A stretch of DNA of 64,000 nucleotides from Pseudomonas fluorescens (GTDB taxonomy: Bacteria; Pseudomonadota; Gammaproteobacteria; Pseudomonadales; Pseudomonadaceae): the NCBI RefSeq assembly GCF_902497855.1, contig NZ_CABVHU010000012.1:1-64000 (forward strand). Reading direction: 5' to 3'. The notes beneath the pieces were generated by a model. The model was not told where the DNA came from, did no database searches, and was given only the letters and a program-made list of their open reading frames with translations. Made by a program: the position numbers and the translations under genes. Numbering within the stretch: the first letter of the stretch is position 1; every line of letters starts with the position of its first letter. Of this stretch, positions 8,461 to 16,748 are shown in pieces.

Positions 8461-8919
8461 ATGAGCGTCAAACCTATTCCAGAGGGTTATCACAGCGTCA
8501 CCCCGTATCTGGGCATACAGAAAGCGGCTGAAGCCATCGAGTTCTACAAGAAAGCCTTTGGCGCCACCGAAGTCATGCGCCTGTCCATGCCGGATGGCGG
8601 CATCGGCCACGCTGAACTGCGCATCGGCGATTGCCCGATCATGCTGGGCACGCCTTGCGATCAAGGGCCGTTGAGTAACCCGGACACATCGCCCTCCGTT
8701 GGGCTGCACCTGTACGTGAACGATGTGGACAAGTCCTTTAAACAGGCGATTGCAGCAGGCGGCACGGTGGTGTCCGAGGTCAAGGACCAGTTTTATGGCG
8801 ACCGCTCCGGGACCTTGAAGGATCCCTATGGGCATTTGTGGTTCCTGGCTACGCACAAGGAGGACCTGACTCAGGAGCAGATTGAGCAGCGGGCCAGGGA
8901 GATGTTTCAACAGGGTTGA
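8461..8919 (+). CDS. VOC-superfamily (glyoxalase/bleomycin resistance, PhnB-like) protein
   Basis: The 152-residue protein has paired betaalphabetabetabeta modules. The first runs HSVTPYLGIQKAAEAIEFYKKAFGA and the second PSVGLHLYVNDVDKSFKQAIAAGG, ending in YGDRSGTLKDPYGHLWFLATH. These are hallmarks of the PhnB-type vicinal oxygen chelate group. Members of this superfamily bind a metal or small molecule and range from lyases to resistance proteins, so the reaction cannot be assigned. The ATG follows AAAAAGGGAG. It stands alone, followed by a long REP inverted repeat. Confidence 0.85.
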   Translation: MSVKPIPEGYHSVTPYLGIQKAAEAIEFYKKAFGATEVMRLSMPDGGIGHAELRIGDCPIMLGTPCDQGPLSNPDTSPSVGLHLYVNDVDKSFKQAIAAGGTVVSEVKDQFYGDRSGTLKDPYGHLWFLATHKEDLTQEQIEQRAREMFQQG

Positions 8920-8925
8920 AATCTT

Positions 8926-9056
8926 CGGTGACGTGTCGGGCCTCTTCGCGAGCAGGCTCGCTCCCACATGGATCTTCTGTGAACTCACTTATATGTGAAC
9001 GCCCAAGATCAACTGTGGGAGCGAGCCTGCTCGCGAAGAGGCCCGACCCGTCACCG
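8926..9056. repeat. REP doublet (REPIN), GAGCGAGCCTGCTCGC family
   Basis: Two 43-bp arms (8926-8968 and 9014-9056) are inverted copies differing at one position, separated by 45 bases. The arms contain the GGGAGCGAGCCTGCTCGCGAAG REP core and extend well past it on both sides, longer than other copies here. It sits between the VOC gene and the hydrolase gene, where the transcript would fold into a stable hairpin. Confidence 0.85.
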
Positions 9057-9162
9057 CCGGCCTCCTTGAACACACTTCATGAACAATCGCACCACACTTT
9101 GCGACTTGTCCTTGCGCGCCGACAATTTCAGGATGCAGGCCACTACAATAAGGAGTCACCCC

Positions 9163-10038
9163 ATGTTTGCCGGATTCCTCAAAGACCAGCGCCACGTCAA
9201 CGGTGTGGACATTGCCTGCCGCATCGGCGGCAGCGGGCCGGGCCTGCTGCTGTTGCACGGTCACCTGCAGACCCACGTCATCTGGCACAAGGTCGCCGAA
9301 CAACTGGCCGAGCACTTCACGGTGGTCGCCGCCGACCTGCGCGGTTATGGCGACAGCAGCAAACCACCGGCCGACGACCGGCACAGCCACTATTGCAAGC
9401 GCGAAATGGCCAGGGACAGTGTGGAGCTGATGAAGTCCCTTGGCTTCGAGCGGTTCTCGGTACTGGCCCACGACCGTGGCGCCCGGGTGGCCCATCGCCT
9501 GGCGCTGGATCATCCCGCCGCCGTGCACCGCATGGTGCTGCTCGACATCGCACCCACCCTGGCGATGTATGCACAAACCAACGAAGCCTTCGCCCGCGCC
9601 TACTGGCACTGGTTCTTCCTGATCCGCCCCGCGCCATTGCCGGAAACCCTGATCGAAGCCGACCCCGAAGCCTATCTGCGCAGCGTAATGGGCAGTCGCA
9701 GCGCCGGGCTCAAGCCCTTCACCGCCGAGGCCTTTGGCGAATACCTGCGCTGCCTGACACTGCCGGGCGCCGCCCGCGGTATCTGCGAGGACTACCGCGC
9801 CAGTGCCAGCATCGACCTGGAGCATGACCGCGCAGACATCGACGCCAGTCATCACCTGGATCTGCCATTGCTGGTGCTGTGGGGCGCCGAAGGTACGGTC
9901 GGGCGCTGTTTCGAACCGCTCAAGGAATGGCAACAGGTGGCCACCGATGTCCGTGGCAAGGCGCTGCCCGCCGGCCATTACATCGCTGAAGAAGCCCCTG
10001 AATTGCTGCTCACCGAAGTGCTGGGTTTCCTGCTCTGA
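9163..10038 (+). CDS. Alpha/beta hydrolase, haloacetate (fluoroacetate) dehalogenase-like
   Basis: The 291-residue hydrolase has the oxyanion segment LLLHGHLQTHVIWHK, a nucleophile elbow LAHDRGARVAHRLALDHP whose Asp replaces the usual Ser, an acid-bearing loop near LVLWGAEG and a final His in PAGHYIAEEAPE. Asp nucleophile and HDRGAR are characteristic of fluoroacetate dehalogenases and related epoxide hydrolases. It would release halide from haloacetates in the cytosol. ATG 9163 was chosen for its AAGGAG site 7 bases upstream; an in-frame ATG at 9079 adds 28 residues unlike the family. The real substrate needs testing. Confidence 0.8.
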   Translation: MFAGFLKDQRHVNGVDIACRIGGSGPGLLLLHGHLQTHVIWHKVAEQLAEHFTVVAADLRGYGDSSKPPADDRHSHYCKREMARDSVELMKSLGFERFSVLAHDRGARVAHRLALDHPAAVHRMVLLDIAPTLAMYAQTNEAFARAYWHWFFLIRPAPLPETLIEADPEAYLRSVMGSRSAGLKPFTAEAFGEYLRCLTLPGAARGICEDYRASASIDLEHDRADIDASHHLDLPLLVLWGAEGTVGRCFEPLKEWQQVATDVRGKALPAGHYIAEEAPELLLTEVLGFLL

Positions 10039-10297
10039 CCTCGAGACTTCTCTGAGCTGAATCTTCCCCGCACTGGCCCTCATCGACCGGCGCGGGGGTG
10101 TCCTGTCCAAAGAAAACCGGTTTTCGCGAAACACGAAACATTTTCTTTCATATCCCCCTTCGGGATTTCCGATGCTCATTCGTCTTATATAGATGCAGTC
10201 GGGCCGCGTAGGCAAAAGCCACGGCCGGACCTTCCATGGACCTCAACGCTGGGAAGCCCGCAGCAGAGGCCCTCTCATCGAAACAAGACCTTTAATC
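10039..10297 (+). promoter_or_regulatory. fpvG upstream region, promoter not resolved
   Basis: This 259-base gap should hold the fpvG promoter. I found no TAAAT-N16-CGT PvdS box here, unlike the other pyoverdine genes. Visible elements are a perfect 14-bp palindrome GAAAACCGGTTTTC (10112-10125), an adjoining TTCGCGAA (10123-10130), an AT-rich run at 10137-10153 with a weak resemblance to a Fur site, and TTATATAG (10185-10192), which could be a -10. None is strong enough to assign. Confidence 0.3.
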
Positions 10298-11497
10298 ATG
10301 TCGAAGAAATCCCGCTCAAAACTCTGGTTTCTGGTGCATAGCTGGCTGGCCCTGCCCATCTGGTTTTTCGTGCTGATTGTCTGCGTGACCGGCACCCTGG
10401 CGGTGGTCAGCCAGGAAATCGTCTGGCTGGCCAACCCGCAGATGCGCGCCAGCCAGCCTTCGGACGATGCGCCGCTGCTCAGCTATGACCAGATCATCGC
10501 CGCCATCAAGAAGGCCGAACCCAACACCCTGGTCGAGTCCATCAGTCGGCCTGACGAAGCACACTTCGCCCTCGACGTGGAGGTCAGCTACCCCGACGGT
10601 CGTTCGGTGACGGTGTACGTCAACCCGTACACCGGCATGATCCAGGGCACGGCCCCGCAGTTCAATTTCAAGGCCTTTACCCGCGCCCTGCATGGCTGGT
10701 GGCTGGTGCCGTTCACCAACGGTTACAGCTGGGGCTGGTACCTGGTGTCGTTCCTCAGCCTGCCGTTGCTCGCGTCCCTGGTCACCGGGCTGGTGGTCTA
10801 CAAGCGTTTCTGGAAGGGCTTTCTGCGACCGACCCTGCGCATTCGTCAAGGCGCCCGGATCTTCTGGGGCGACTTTCACCGCCTCAGCGGCATCTGGTCG
10901 ATCTGGTTCATCGCGGTGATTTCCGTCACCAGCACCTGGTTCCTGATCGAAGCCTTCATGTTCGATAACCAGATTTCGATTTCCACCGCGCCGGTGGCGT
11001 TGGTGGTCCCGCGCGAAAGCGTGCCGATGACCGCCGATGGCGCGCCGGCGCCGATGATCAGCCTGGAGGCCGCGATTGCGCAGGCCAAGGCCAGCATTCC
11101 AGGGCTGGAAGACAGTTTCGTCAGCCTGCCCGCCAATGCCTACAGCTACCTGTCGGTGGGAGGGCGCAGTTGGTACCCGCTGATGTTCCAGACCGCGGAG
11201 ATCAACCCGTACACCGGCGACGTCGGCGCGACCCGCCTGCTGTCGGACCGCTCGGGCCTGGAACTGGTCACCGAATCCATGCGGCCGCTGCACACCGGCG
11301 ATTTCGGTGGCCTCTGGATCAAGCTGATCTGGTTCTTCTTCGGCCTGATCCTGAGCATGATGGTGCTCAGCGGCCTGTTGATCTGGACCAAACGCACCGC
11401 CCTGGCCACGGCCAATGCCCTCAAGCGCGGCAACAAAGCCCCACGCAAACAGACCGCTGCGGCCACCAGCCGTGAAACCACGGAGGTCAGCCAATGA
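10298..11497 (+). CDS. fpvG: FpvG, PepSY-domain inner-membrane ferripyoverdine reductase
   Basis: The 399-residue PepSY-associated TM protein has about four membrane helices (near residues 12-34, 145-165, 195-220 and 345-370) with periplasmic PepSY domains between them. Membrane-flanking histidines (VHSW, ALHGW, DFHRLSG, PLHTGDFGG) could coordinate heme or iron. In P. aeruginosa FpvG reduces Fe(III) in the periplasmic ferripyoverdine complex so that iron is released and the siderophore recycled. Start 10298 (MSKKSRSKL) precedes the first helix directly. It is the first gene of fpvGHJK-CDEF and overlaps fpvH by 4 bases. Confidence 0.9.
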   Translation: MSKKSRSKLWFLVHSWLALPIWFFVLIVCVTGTLAVVSQEIVWLANPQMRASQPSDDAPLLSYDQIIAAIKKAEPNTLVESISRPDEAHFALDVEVSYPDGRSVTVYVNPYTGMIQGTAPQFNFKAFTRALHGWWLVPFTNGYSWGWYLVSFLSLPLLASLVTGLVVYKRFWKGFLRPTLRIRQGARIFWGDFHRLSGIWSIWFIAVISVTSTWFLIEAFMFDNQISISTAPVALVVPRESVPMTADGAPAPMISLEAAIAQAKASIPGLEDSFVSLPANAYSYLSVGGRSWYPLMFQTAEINPYTGDVGATRLLSDRSGLELVTESMRPLHTGDFGGLWIKLIWFFFGLILSMMVLSGLLIWTKRTALATANALKRGNKAPRKQTAAATSRETTEVSQ

Positions 11498-12036
11498 GCC
11501 TGTTCGCCGCAGAAAAACCAGGCTCGAAATTGAGCCGTTTCTGGCACAAATGGCGTTTCCACATCAACGTCCTGCTGTTGCTGGTGCCACTGGGGTTCAT
11601 GCCCAAGTACTTCGCCGATGCCGCACTGTTTCGCGGTGATACGGGCCTGGGCGAGCGGGAAGTCGGTGAGGTTCAGGTCGGGCCCTGGAGCCTGCGCCTC
11701 GCCGAGCTGCGCAATGAAGCGCCAAGGCTCGATGGCCCGGCCGGCTATATGAAGAACTTCAACGCGGCGCTGTGCGACAGCTGCCGCGATCAGGTCAAGG
11801 CGACTTACCTGCGTATCGGCAAGCCACGCAGCCTGCGCGCCGCCGGGGTGATTTTCTTCGGCACGCCGTACCGCATGGGGGCGATGCTGCCGATCCCCGA
11901 GAAAACCAAGGCCGACGCCGAGCTGTGGATCACCATGGAAGGCTGGGACGGCACTATGCACCAGGCATCCATCCCGCTGAGCCAGGCCTCCCCGGCTACT
12001 CTCGCCTGGCTGAACCAACAAGGAGGCAAACCATGA
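11494..12036 (+). CDS. fpvH: FpvH, membrane protein of the ferripyoverdine reduction complex
   Basis: The 180-residue protein has one N-terminal membrane helix (about residues 24-41), then a periplasmic domain with a CDSC cysteine pair near residue 94. It overlaps fpvG by ATGA and fpvJ by a few bases, so the three are translationally coupled. In P. aeruginosa FpvH works with FpvG, FpvJ and FpvK to release iron from pyoverdine. The call rests mainly on position in the conserved gene order plus topology. The cysteine pair may carry electrons or bind metal, which is inference. Confidence 0.85.
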   Translation: MSLFAAEKPGSKLSRFWHKWRFHINVLLLLVPLGFMPKYFADAALFRGDTGLGEREVGEVQVGPWSLRLAELRNEAPRLDGPAGYMKNFNAALCDSCRDQVKATYLRIGKPRSLRAAGVIFFGTPYRMGAMLPIPEKTKADAELWITMEGWDGTMHQASIPLSQASPATLAWLNQQGGKP

Positions 12037-12356
12037 TCATCCGTCCTCTGAGCGCCGCGTTGCTGGTGCTTTGCGCCGGTTTCAGCGCCAGCGCCCTGGC
12101 CCACAACCCGATGTGCGAGTGCAAGGCCATCGATGCCGAGCAGATCCGGTGCACCGGCGGCTTTTCCGATGGCAGCGGCGCGCCGGGCGTAACCCTGGAT
12201 GTGATCGGCTACGACGAAACCATCCTGGTGCCGGGCAAGCTCGGTGCCGATTCGACCCTGACCTTCAAGAAGCCCGGCGCCGAGTTCTACGTGCTGTTCG
12301 ACGCCGGTCCCGGTCACGTCGTCGAGATCGACCAAGCGGACATCGAGGCCCCATGA
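12033..12356 (+). CDS. fpvJ: FpvJ, small periplasmic protein of ferripyoverdine reduction
   Basis: This 107-residue protein has a signal peptide cleaved near SALA-HN (about residue 23), a CEC motif just after it and one more cysteine (IRCTGG). The start ATG 12033 follows AAGGAGG and overlaps the fpvH stop. It lies between fpvH and fpvK with 4-base overlaps, matching the P. aeruginosa fpvGHJK order. Its role there is accessory to FpvG-driven iron release from pyoverdine. The mature protein is probably periplasmic and may bind metal through the CEC and histidine residues near its new N-terminus. Confidence 0.8.
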   Translation: MIIRPLSAALLVLCAGFSASALAHNPMCECKAIDAEQIRCTGGFSDGSGAPGVTLDVIGYDETILVPGKLGADSTLTFKKPGAEFYVLFDAGPGHVVEIDQADIEAP

Positions 12357-12925
12357 GCACCCCAACCACCCACGTCGTCCGCCCGGCCGGAGCCGGCCAT
12401 GAAACCCTTTATGTGCTGCTGTTGTGCCTGATGATCCTGGCGGTGGCCGGCTCGGTGGTCGCCTGGCGCCATGAATCCCAGGCAGTGAGCAACGTCAACA
12501 GCCATCAACTGGATGCCCGTCGCGACCTGAGCGCCTCCGAGCAAGGCATCTACGCCGACCTGCGGGTGACGCTGGACGAAATTCACCTGCTGCGCCAGGA
12601 ACAGCAAACCCTGCCGACGCCTGAAGTCCTAGCCGACGAAGGCTTCGCCCCGTTTGCAAGGGACGCCAGCTCCGTCAGCCGTGGCGGCCATGCCTGGCAA
12701 TTGCTCGAGGCCAGGGCTTACTTCGGTCAGAGCCAGGCACCCACGGTGGCCGGCTCGTTTCTGATGCGCCTGAGCGCTGACGATGATGCGCCGGACATCT
12801 GGCTCAACCCCGGCAAAACCCTCGCTGCCCCGACTGACCTCTCCGACGCCGCGCTCGAAAGCGCCGGCTGGCAGCCGATCGTCGCGCAATTCGATGCCGG
12901 CGTGACCCGCCAGCACCGGCACTGA
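12353..12925 (+). CDS. fpvK: FpvK, membrane-anchored accessory protein of ferripyoverdine uptake
   Basis: The 190-residue protein has a single N-terminal membrane helix (about residues 17-37, VLLLCLMILAVAGSVVAW). A coiled-coil-prone stretch (residues 50-85) precedes a C-terminal periplasmic domain with no catalytic motif that I recognise. It overlaps fpvJ by ATGA. Position identifies it as FpvK of the fpvGHJK set, in which it modulates ferripyoverdine reduction. Sequence alone would leave it hypothetical. Confidence 0.8.
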   Translation: MSTPTTHVVRPAGAGHETLYVLLLCLMILAVAGSVVAWRHESQAVSNVNSHQLDARRDLSASEQGIYADLRVTLDEIHLLRQEQQTLPTPEVLADEGFAPFARDASSVSRGGHAWQLLEARAYFGQSQAPTVAGSFLMRLSADDDAPDIWLNPGKTLAAPTDLSDAALESAGWQPIVAQFDAGVTRQHRH

Positions 12926-12960
12926 ACCCTCGCCTTCACCCGAGAGAAGACCGCTTTCCC

Positions 12961-13887
12961 ATGCCTAGTTCATCTCAACGCTCATTGCTGCGCCTGCTGC
13001 TGGTTGGCCTGCTCGCCTGCCTGCTGTCACCCCTGGCCAGTGCCGACGAGGCCAAGCGCCTGCGCATCGGCATCACCCTGCACCCTTATTACAGCTATGT
13101 GGCCAACATCGTCGGCGACAAGGCCGAAGTCGTGCCGCTGATCCCGGCCGGTTTCAACCCGCATGCCTACGAGCCCCGTGCCGAAGACATCAAGCGCATC
13201 AGCGGCCTGGACGTGGTCGTGCTCAATGGCGTCGGCCATGACGACTTCGCCGACCGCATGATTGCCGCCAGCGAAACGCCGAACGTCCCGGTGATCGAAG
13301 CCAATGAAAACGTCCCCTTGCTGGCCGCCACCGGCGTCGCCGCCCGCGGTGCCGGCAAGGTCGTGAACCCGCACACCTTCCTGTCGATCAGCGCCTCGAT
13401 TGCCCAGGTCAACAACATCGCCCGGGAACTGGGCAAGCTCGATCCGGCCAACGCCAAGACCTACACCCAGAACGCCCGCGCCTACGGCAAACGCCTGCGG
13501 CAGATGCGCGCCGACGCCCTGGCCAAACTGACCCAGGCGCCAAACGCCGAACTGCGGGTGGCAACAGTGCATGCGGCGTATGACTACCTGCTGCGCGAAT
13601 TCGGCCTCGAAGTGACCGCCGTGGTCGAGCCGGCCCATGGCATCGAGCCAAGCCCGAGCCAGCTGAAAAAGACCATCGACCAATTGCGTGAGCTGGACGT
13701 GAAAGTGATCTTCTCGGAGATGGATTTCCCGTCTACTTACGTCGAGACCATCCAGCGTGAATCCGGGGTGAAGCTCTATCCGCTGTCGCACATTTCCTAT
13801 GGCGAGTACACGGCTGACAAGTACGAAAAGGAAATGACCGGCAACCTCAATACCGTGGTCCGGGCGATCCAGGAGTCCGGCGCATGA
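12961..13887 (+). CDS. fpvC: FpvC, periplasmic metal-binding protein of the FpvCDEF ABC importer
   Basis: The 308-residue protein has a signal peptide (cleavage near ASA-DE, residue 29) and the two-lobed cluster A-I fold of metal-binding proteins. Metal-ligand histidines appear in GFNPHAYEP, VVNPHTFL and VATVHAAYDY, as in ZnuA/MntC-like proteins. In P. aeruginosa FpvC is the metal chaperone receiving iron freed from pyoverdine and handing it to FpvDE. It starts 35 bases after fpvK and overlaps fpvD by 4 bases. Confidence 0.9.
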   Translation: MPSSSQRSLLRLLLVGLLACLLSPLASADEAKRLRIGITLHPYYSYVANIVGDKAEVVPLIPAGFNPHAYEPRAEDIKRISGLDVVVLNGVGHDDFADRMIAASETPNVPVIEANENVPLLAATGVAARGAGKVVNPHTFLSISASIAQVNNIARELGKLDPANAKTYTQNARAYGKRLRQMRADALAKLTQAPNAELRVATVHAAYDYLLREFGLEVTAVVEPAHGIEPSPSQLKKTIDQLRELDVKVIFSEMDFPSTYVETIQRESGVKLYPLSHISYGEYTADKYEKEMTGNLNTVVRAIQESGA

Positions 13888-14720
13888 CGGCGAAAGAAAC
13901 ACTCAGCGAATCCCCTGTGGGAGCGAGCCTGCTCGCGAAGGCGTCCAGTCAGTCAACATCATCGCTAAATGAGATACCGCAATCGCGAGCAGGCTCGCTC
14001 CCACAAGTTTCCGGGCCGACGCTTGATTTCGCGGAGGTCAGCCTGACGCTGGGCCGCACGACGATCCTCGACCAGGTGACTTTCCAGGTCCGGCCCGGCA
14101 GCGTGCATGCGCTGGTCGGTCCCAACGGGGGCGGCAAAAGCTCGCTGATCAAGACCCTGCTCGGGCAGATGCCGCATCAGGGTCGCCTGAGCCTGCACTG
14201 GCCGGGTACGCCCGGGACCATCGGCTATGTGCCGCAAGCATTGGAATTCGACCGCGGCCTGCCGATGACCGTCGACGATTTCATGGCCGCGATGTGCCAG
14301 CGGCGCCCGGCGTTCCTCGGTTTGAGTAAGCATTACGCGGCCGCGATCGGTGAAGCACTGGAGCGGGTCGGCATGCAGGACAAGCGCAAACGACGCATGG
14401 GCGCCTTGTCCGGCGGCGAACGCCAGCGCGTGCTGTTGGCTCAGGGTCTGATCCCGGCGCCGCAATTGCTGGTGCTGGATGAGCCGATGTCGGCCCTCGA
14501 TGAGGCGGGCATCCGGGTGTTCGAACGGTTGCTCGGCGACTGGCGCCAGAGCGGCATCACCGTGCTGTGGATCGAGCATGACCTGGAAGCGGTCGGGCGC
14601 CTGGCCGATCGCGTCACCGGACTCAATCGCCGGGTACTGTTCGATGCTACTCCGCAACAGGCCCTGACGCCGGAACGCCTGCTGACCCTGTTCTCGACCC
14701 ATCCACGGAGCGCTGCCTGA
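13884..14720 (+). CDS. fpvD: FpvD, ATPase of the FpvCDEF iron importer, with a REP-derived N-terminal insert
   Basis: The 278-residue ABC ATPase has Walker A GPNGGGKSS, signature LSGGERQRVLLAQ, Walker B LLVLDEP and the H-loop in WIEHDLE. It should power FpvE for iron uptake in the cytoplasmic membrane. The first 10 residues are followed by about 31 residues (11-41) that are the in-frame translation of a complete REP doublet; the usual ABC fold begins at LDFAEVSLTLG near residue 47. The reading frame stays open, so the gene is probably still functional. It overlaps fpvC by ATGA and fpvE by one base. Confidence 0.9.
   Translation: MTAKETLSESPVGASLLAKASSQSTSSLNEIPQSRAGSLPQVSGPTLDFAEVSLTLGRTTILDQVTFQVRPGSVHALVGPNGGGKSSLIKTLLGQMPHQGRLSLHWPGTPGTIGYVPQALEFDRGLPMTVDDFMAAMCQRRPAFLGLSKHYAAAIGEALERVGMQDKRKRRMGALSGGERQRVLLAQGLIPAPQLLVLDEPMSALDEAGIRVFERLLGDWRQSGITVLWIEHDLEAVGRLADRVTGLNRRVLFDATPQQALTPERLLTLFSTHPRSAA
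13916..14005. repeat. REP doublet inside the fpvD coding sequence
   Basis: TGTGGGAGCGAGCCTGCTCGCGA (13916-13938) recurs as its reverse complement at 13983-14005, enclosing 44 bases. Total length is 90 bases, a multiple of three. It is the same REPIN family as the copies at 8926 and 25901 but lies 32 bases after the fpvD start codon, translated in frame. Confidence 0.9.
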
Positions 14721-15619
14721 TGAGTTACGAAGCCTTTCGCTTGACGGTCCAGGGTTGGGCCTCCTCGGGTTATCTGCCCGAGGCGCTGGCCTACGGATTC
14801 GTGGTCAACGCCCTGCTCGCCGGCTTGCTGATCGGCCCGGTGCTGGGCGGCCTGGGCACGCTGGTGGTGGTCAAGCGCTTCGCGTTTTTCTCCGAAGCGG
14901 TGGGTCACGCGGCATTGACCGGCGTGGCCATCGGCATCCTGCTCGGGGAACCCTACACCGGACCTTACGGCAGCCTGTTCGGCTACTGCCTGTTGTTCGG
15001 CATCCTGCTCAACTACCTGCGCAACCGCACCGGCCTGGCGCCGGATACCTTGATCGGCGTGTTTCTCTCGGTATCCCTGGCATTGGGTGCGAGCCTGCTG
15101 CTGATCCTTGCCGGCAAGATCAACGTGCACATTCTGGAAAACGTCTTGTTCGGCTCGGTGTTGACGGTCAACGGCAATGACCTGCTGGTACTGGCCATTG
15201 TCGGTTCGCTGGTGATGGCGCTGGCCCTGCCGCTGTACAACCGCATCATGCTCGCCAGTTTCAACCCGCAACTGGCGGCGGTGCGCGGTGTGGCGGTGAA
15301 GACCCTGGATTATCTGTTCGTGATTCTGGTGACCCTGATCACCGTGGCCGCGGTTAAAGTCATCGGCGCGATTCTGGTCGGCGCCCTGCTGGTGATTCCG
15401 GCGGCCGCGGCACGCTTGCTGAGCCAGTCGTTGAAGGGCTTCTTCTGGTGCTCGGTACTGATCGCCACGGTCAGCACCCTGTGCGGGATTCTCGCACCGA
15501 TTGTCTTCGACCTGCCTATCCCGTCCGGTGCCGCGATCATTCTGGTGGCCGGTATCGCCTTCGCCCTGGCCGCCATTGCCCGTGGCGTCGTCCCAAGTCT
15601 GAAAGGGAACCTTGGATAA
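14720..15619 (+). CDS. fpvE: FpvE, permease of the FpvCDEF iron importer
   Basis: The 299-residue ABC-3 family permease has eight or nine membrane helices. Family features include VVVKRFAFFSEAVGHAALTG near residue 50 (the coupling-helix region) and a C-terminal GAILVGALLVIPAAAARLLS segment. Relatives include ZnuB and MntB. Together with FpvD it moves iron, released from pyoverdine, into the cytoplasm. The ATG overlaps the fpvD stop by one base (TGATG), typical of tight coupling. Confidence 0.9.
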   Translation: MSYEAFRLTVQGWASSGYLPEALAYGFVVNALLAGLLIGPVLGGLGTLVVVKRFAFFSEAVGHAALTGVAIGILLGEPYTGPYGSLFGYCLLFGILLNYLRNRTGLAPDTLIGVFLSVSLALGASLLLILAGKINVHILENVLFGSVLTVNGNDLLVLAIVGSLVMALALPLYNRIMLASFNPQLAAVRGVAVKTLDYLFVILVTLITVAAVKVIGAILVGALLVIPAAAARLLSQSLKGFFWCSVLIATVSTLCGILAPIVFDLPIPSGAAIILVAGIAFALAAIARGVVPSLKGNLG

Positions 15620-16534
15620 ATGTCTTTTTCTCTGCGTCAATTGAGCCTGGCAGTGGTCTTCACATTGCCCCTGTGCGGGCTGGTCCATACAGCCAATGCG
15701 GCGGACGGCGCCAAACCGTTGCGCGTGCTGGCGTCCTTGCCGATCACTTACGGTCTGGGCGAAGTCTTGCTCAAGGGCACTGACATCAGCCTTGAACGGG
15801 CGGCGCCGGCGAACCTGCCTGGCAGCCGTCAGACCGCCTACTTCACCGGACGTGGCGCGCCGGCGCTGGCCAAACTGGCGAGCGATGCCGATGCGGTCAT
15901 CGGTCTGCGGTCGCTGTGGGCGGATGATCCGCTGTACCCGATCTCCCGGCGCAGCAATATCCGTATCGTCGAAGTCGATGCCGCCCGCCCGGTGGACGGC
16001 GCCCTGCCCGGCATCGCCGTGCAGCCGGACAACAAGGTCGACGGGTTGAACAGTCAGCCGTGGTTTTCCAGTAACAACATGGGGCGGATGGCAGACGTGA
16101 TGGCGGCGGATCTGGTGCGCCTGGCGCCGGAGGCCAAGCCGCAGATCGAGGCCAACCTGGCGGCGCTGAAACAGCGCTTGCTCAAGTTCAGCGCCGATAA
16201 TGAGTCGCGTCTGGCCAGTGCCGACAACCTCAGTGTGATGAGCTTGAGCGACCACTTCGGCTACCTGATTGGCGGGCTCAATCTTGAGCTGATCGGCGTC
16301 GATGCGCGACCGGATGCCGAGTGGACACCTGAAGCGCTCAAGGCATTGGGCGCTACGCTGAAAGACAATGATGTGGCGGTGGTGTTGCATCATCGACAGC
16401 CTTCAGAGGCGGTGAAAGCGGTGATTGCCGAGGCTGGGAGTCGGTTGGTGGTGTTGAGCGTGGATGCGGCGGACCCGGTGGCGGAGCTGGAGGGGAATGT
16501 GGATTTGCTCATCAAAGGATTGAGCGGGGGATAG
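15620..16534 (+). CDS. fpvF: FpvF, second periplasmic binding protein of the Fpv system
   Basis: The 304-residue protein has a signal peptide ending near NAADG (about residue 31) and a metal-binding-protein-like fold with weaker cluster A-I motifs than FpvC (LSDHFGYLIGG, VVLHHRQPSEAV). In P. aeruginosa FpvF binds both pyoverdine and FpvC, helping to present ferripyoverdine to FpvG. It begins at the base after the fpvE stop. The operon ends here; a REP element and a strong bidirectional terminator follow. Confidence 0.88.
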   Translation: MSFSLRQLSLAVVFTLPLCGLVHTANAADGAKPLRVLASLPITYGLGEVLLKGTDISLERAAPANLPGSRQTAYFTGRGAPALAKLASDADAVIGLRSLWADDPLYPISRRSNIRIVEVDAARPVDGALPGIAVQPDNKVDGLNSQPWFSSNNMGRMADVMAADLVRLAPEAKPQIEANLAALKQRLLKFSADNESRLASADNLSVMSLSDHFGYLIGGLNLELIGVDARPDAEWTPEALKALGATLKDNDVAVVLHHRQPSEAVKAVIAEAGSRLVVLSVDAADPVAELEGNVDLLIKGLSGG

Positions 16535-16538
16535 CATC

Positions 16539-16641
16539 TGTAGGAGCCGGCTTGCCGGCGAAGGCGTCTTCATGTGCGATGCATGTCTTGAAGCCGTTTT
16601 CGCTGCGGTGCGGCGATCCGACAAGCCAGCGCCTGCACGTT
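16539..16641. repeat. REP element, GGAGCCGGCTTGCCGGCGAAGG family, degraded partner
   Basis: An intact copy (16539-16566) is followed by a decayed inverted partner around 16611-16641 (GACAAGCCAGCGCCTGCA). It begins 5 bases after the fpvF stop codon. Confidence 0.65.
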
Positions 16642-16694
16642 GATCGGAGTACCTCTGCGGGACGGGAGATGGTCAGGCACCGCGGCTCTCAGAC

Positions 16695-16738
16695 CAAAAA
16701 AAAGCCCGCTGACCTTACCGGACCAGCGGGTTTTTTTT
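16695..16738. terminator. Bidirectional intrinsic terminator between fpvF and the MbtH-like gene
   Basis: An A8 run precedes the stem CCCGCTG...CAGCGGG (16705-16711 with 16724-16730), followed by T8. The A and T tracts on opposite sides let it end transcripts from both directions, fitting the convergent fpvF and MbtH-like genes. Confidence 0.9.
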
Positions 16739-16748
16739 GCATGCCGAC

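Noticed and set aside
10140..10192. Possible Fur or PvdS site before fpvG
   Set aside because: No TAAAT-N16-CGT and only weak similarity to a Fur box, so it is noted as an unresolved promoter region and not called.
14441..16393. 650-codon frame opposite fpvD, fpvE and fpvF
   Set aside because: It runs across three gene boundaries and is rich in Gln, His and Arg as expected for an antisense GC-rich frame.
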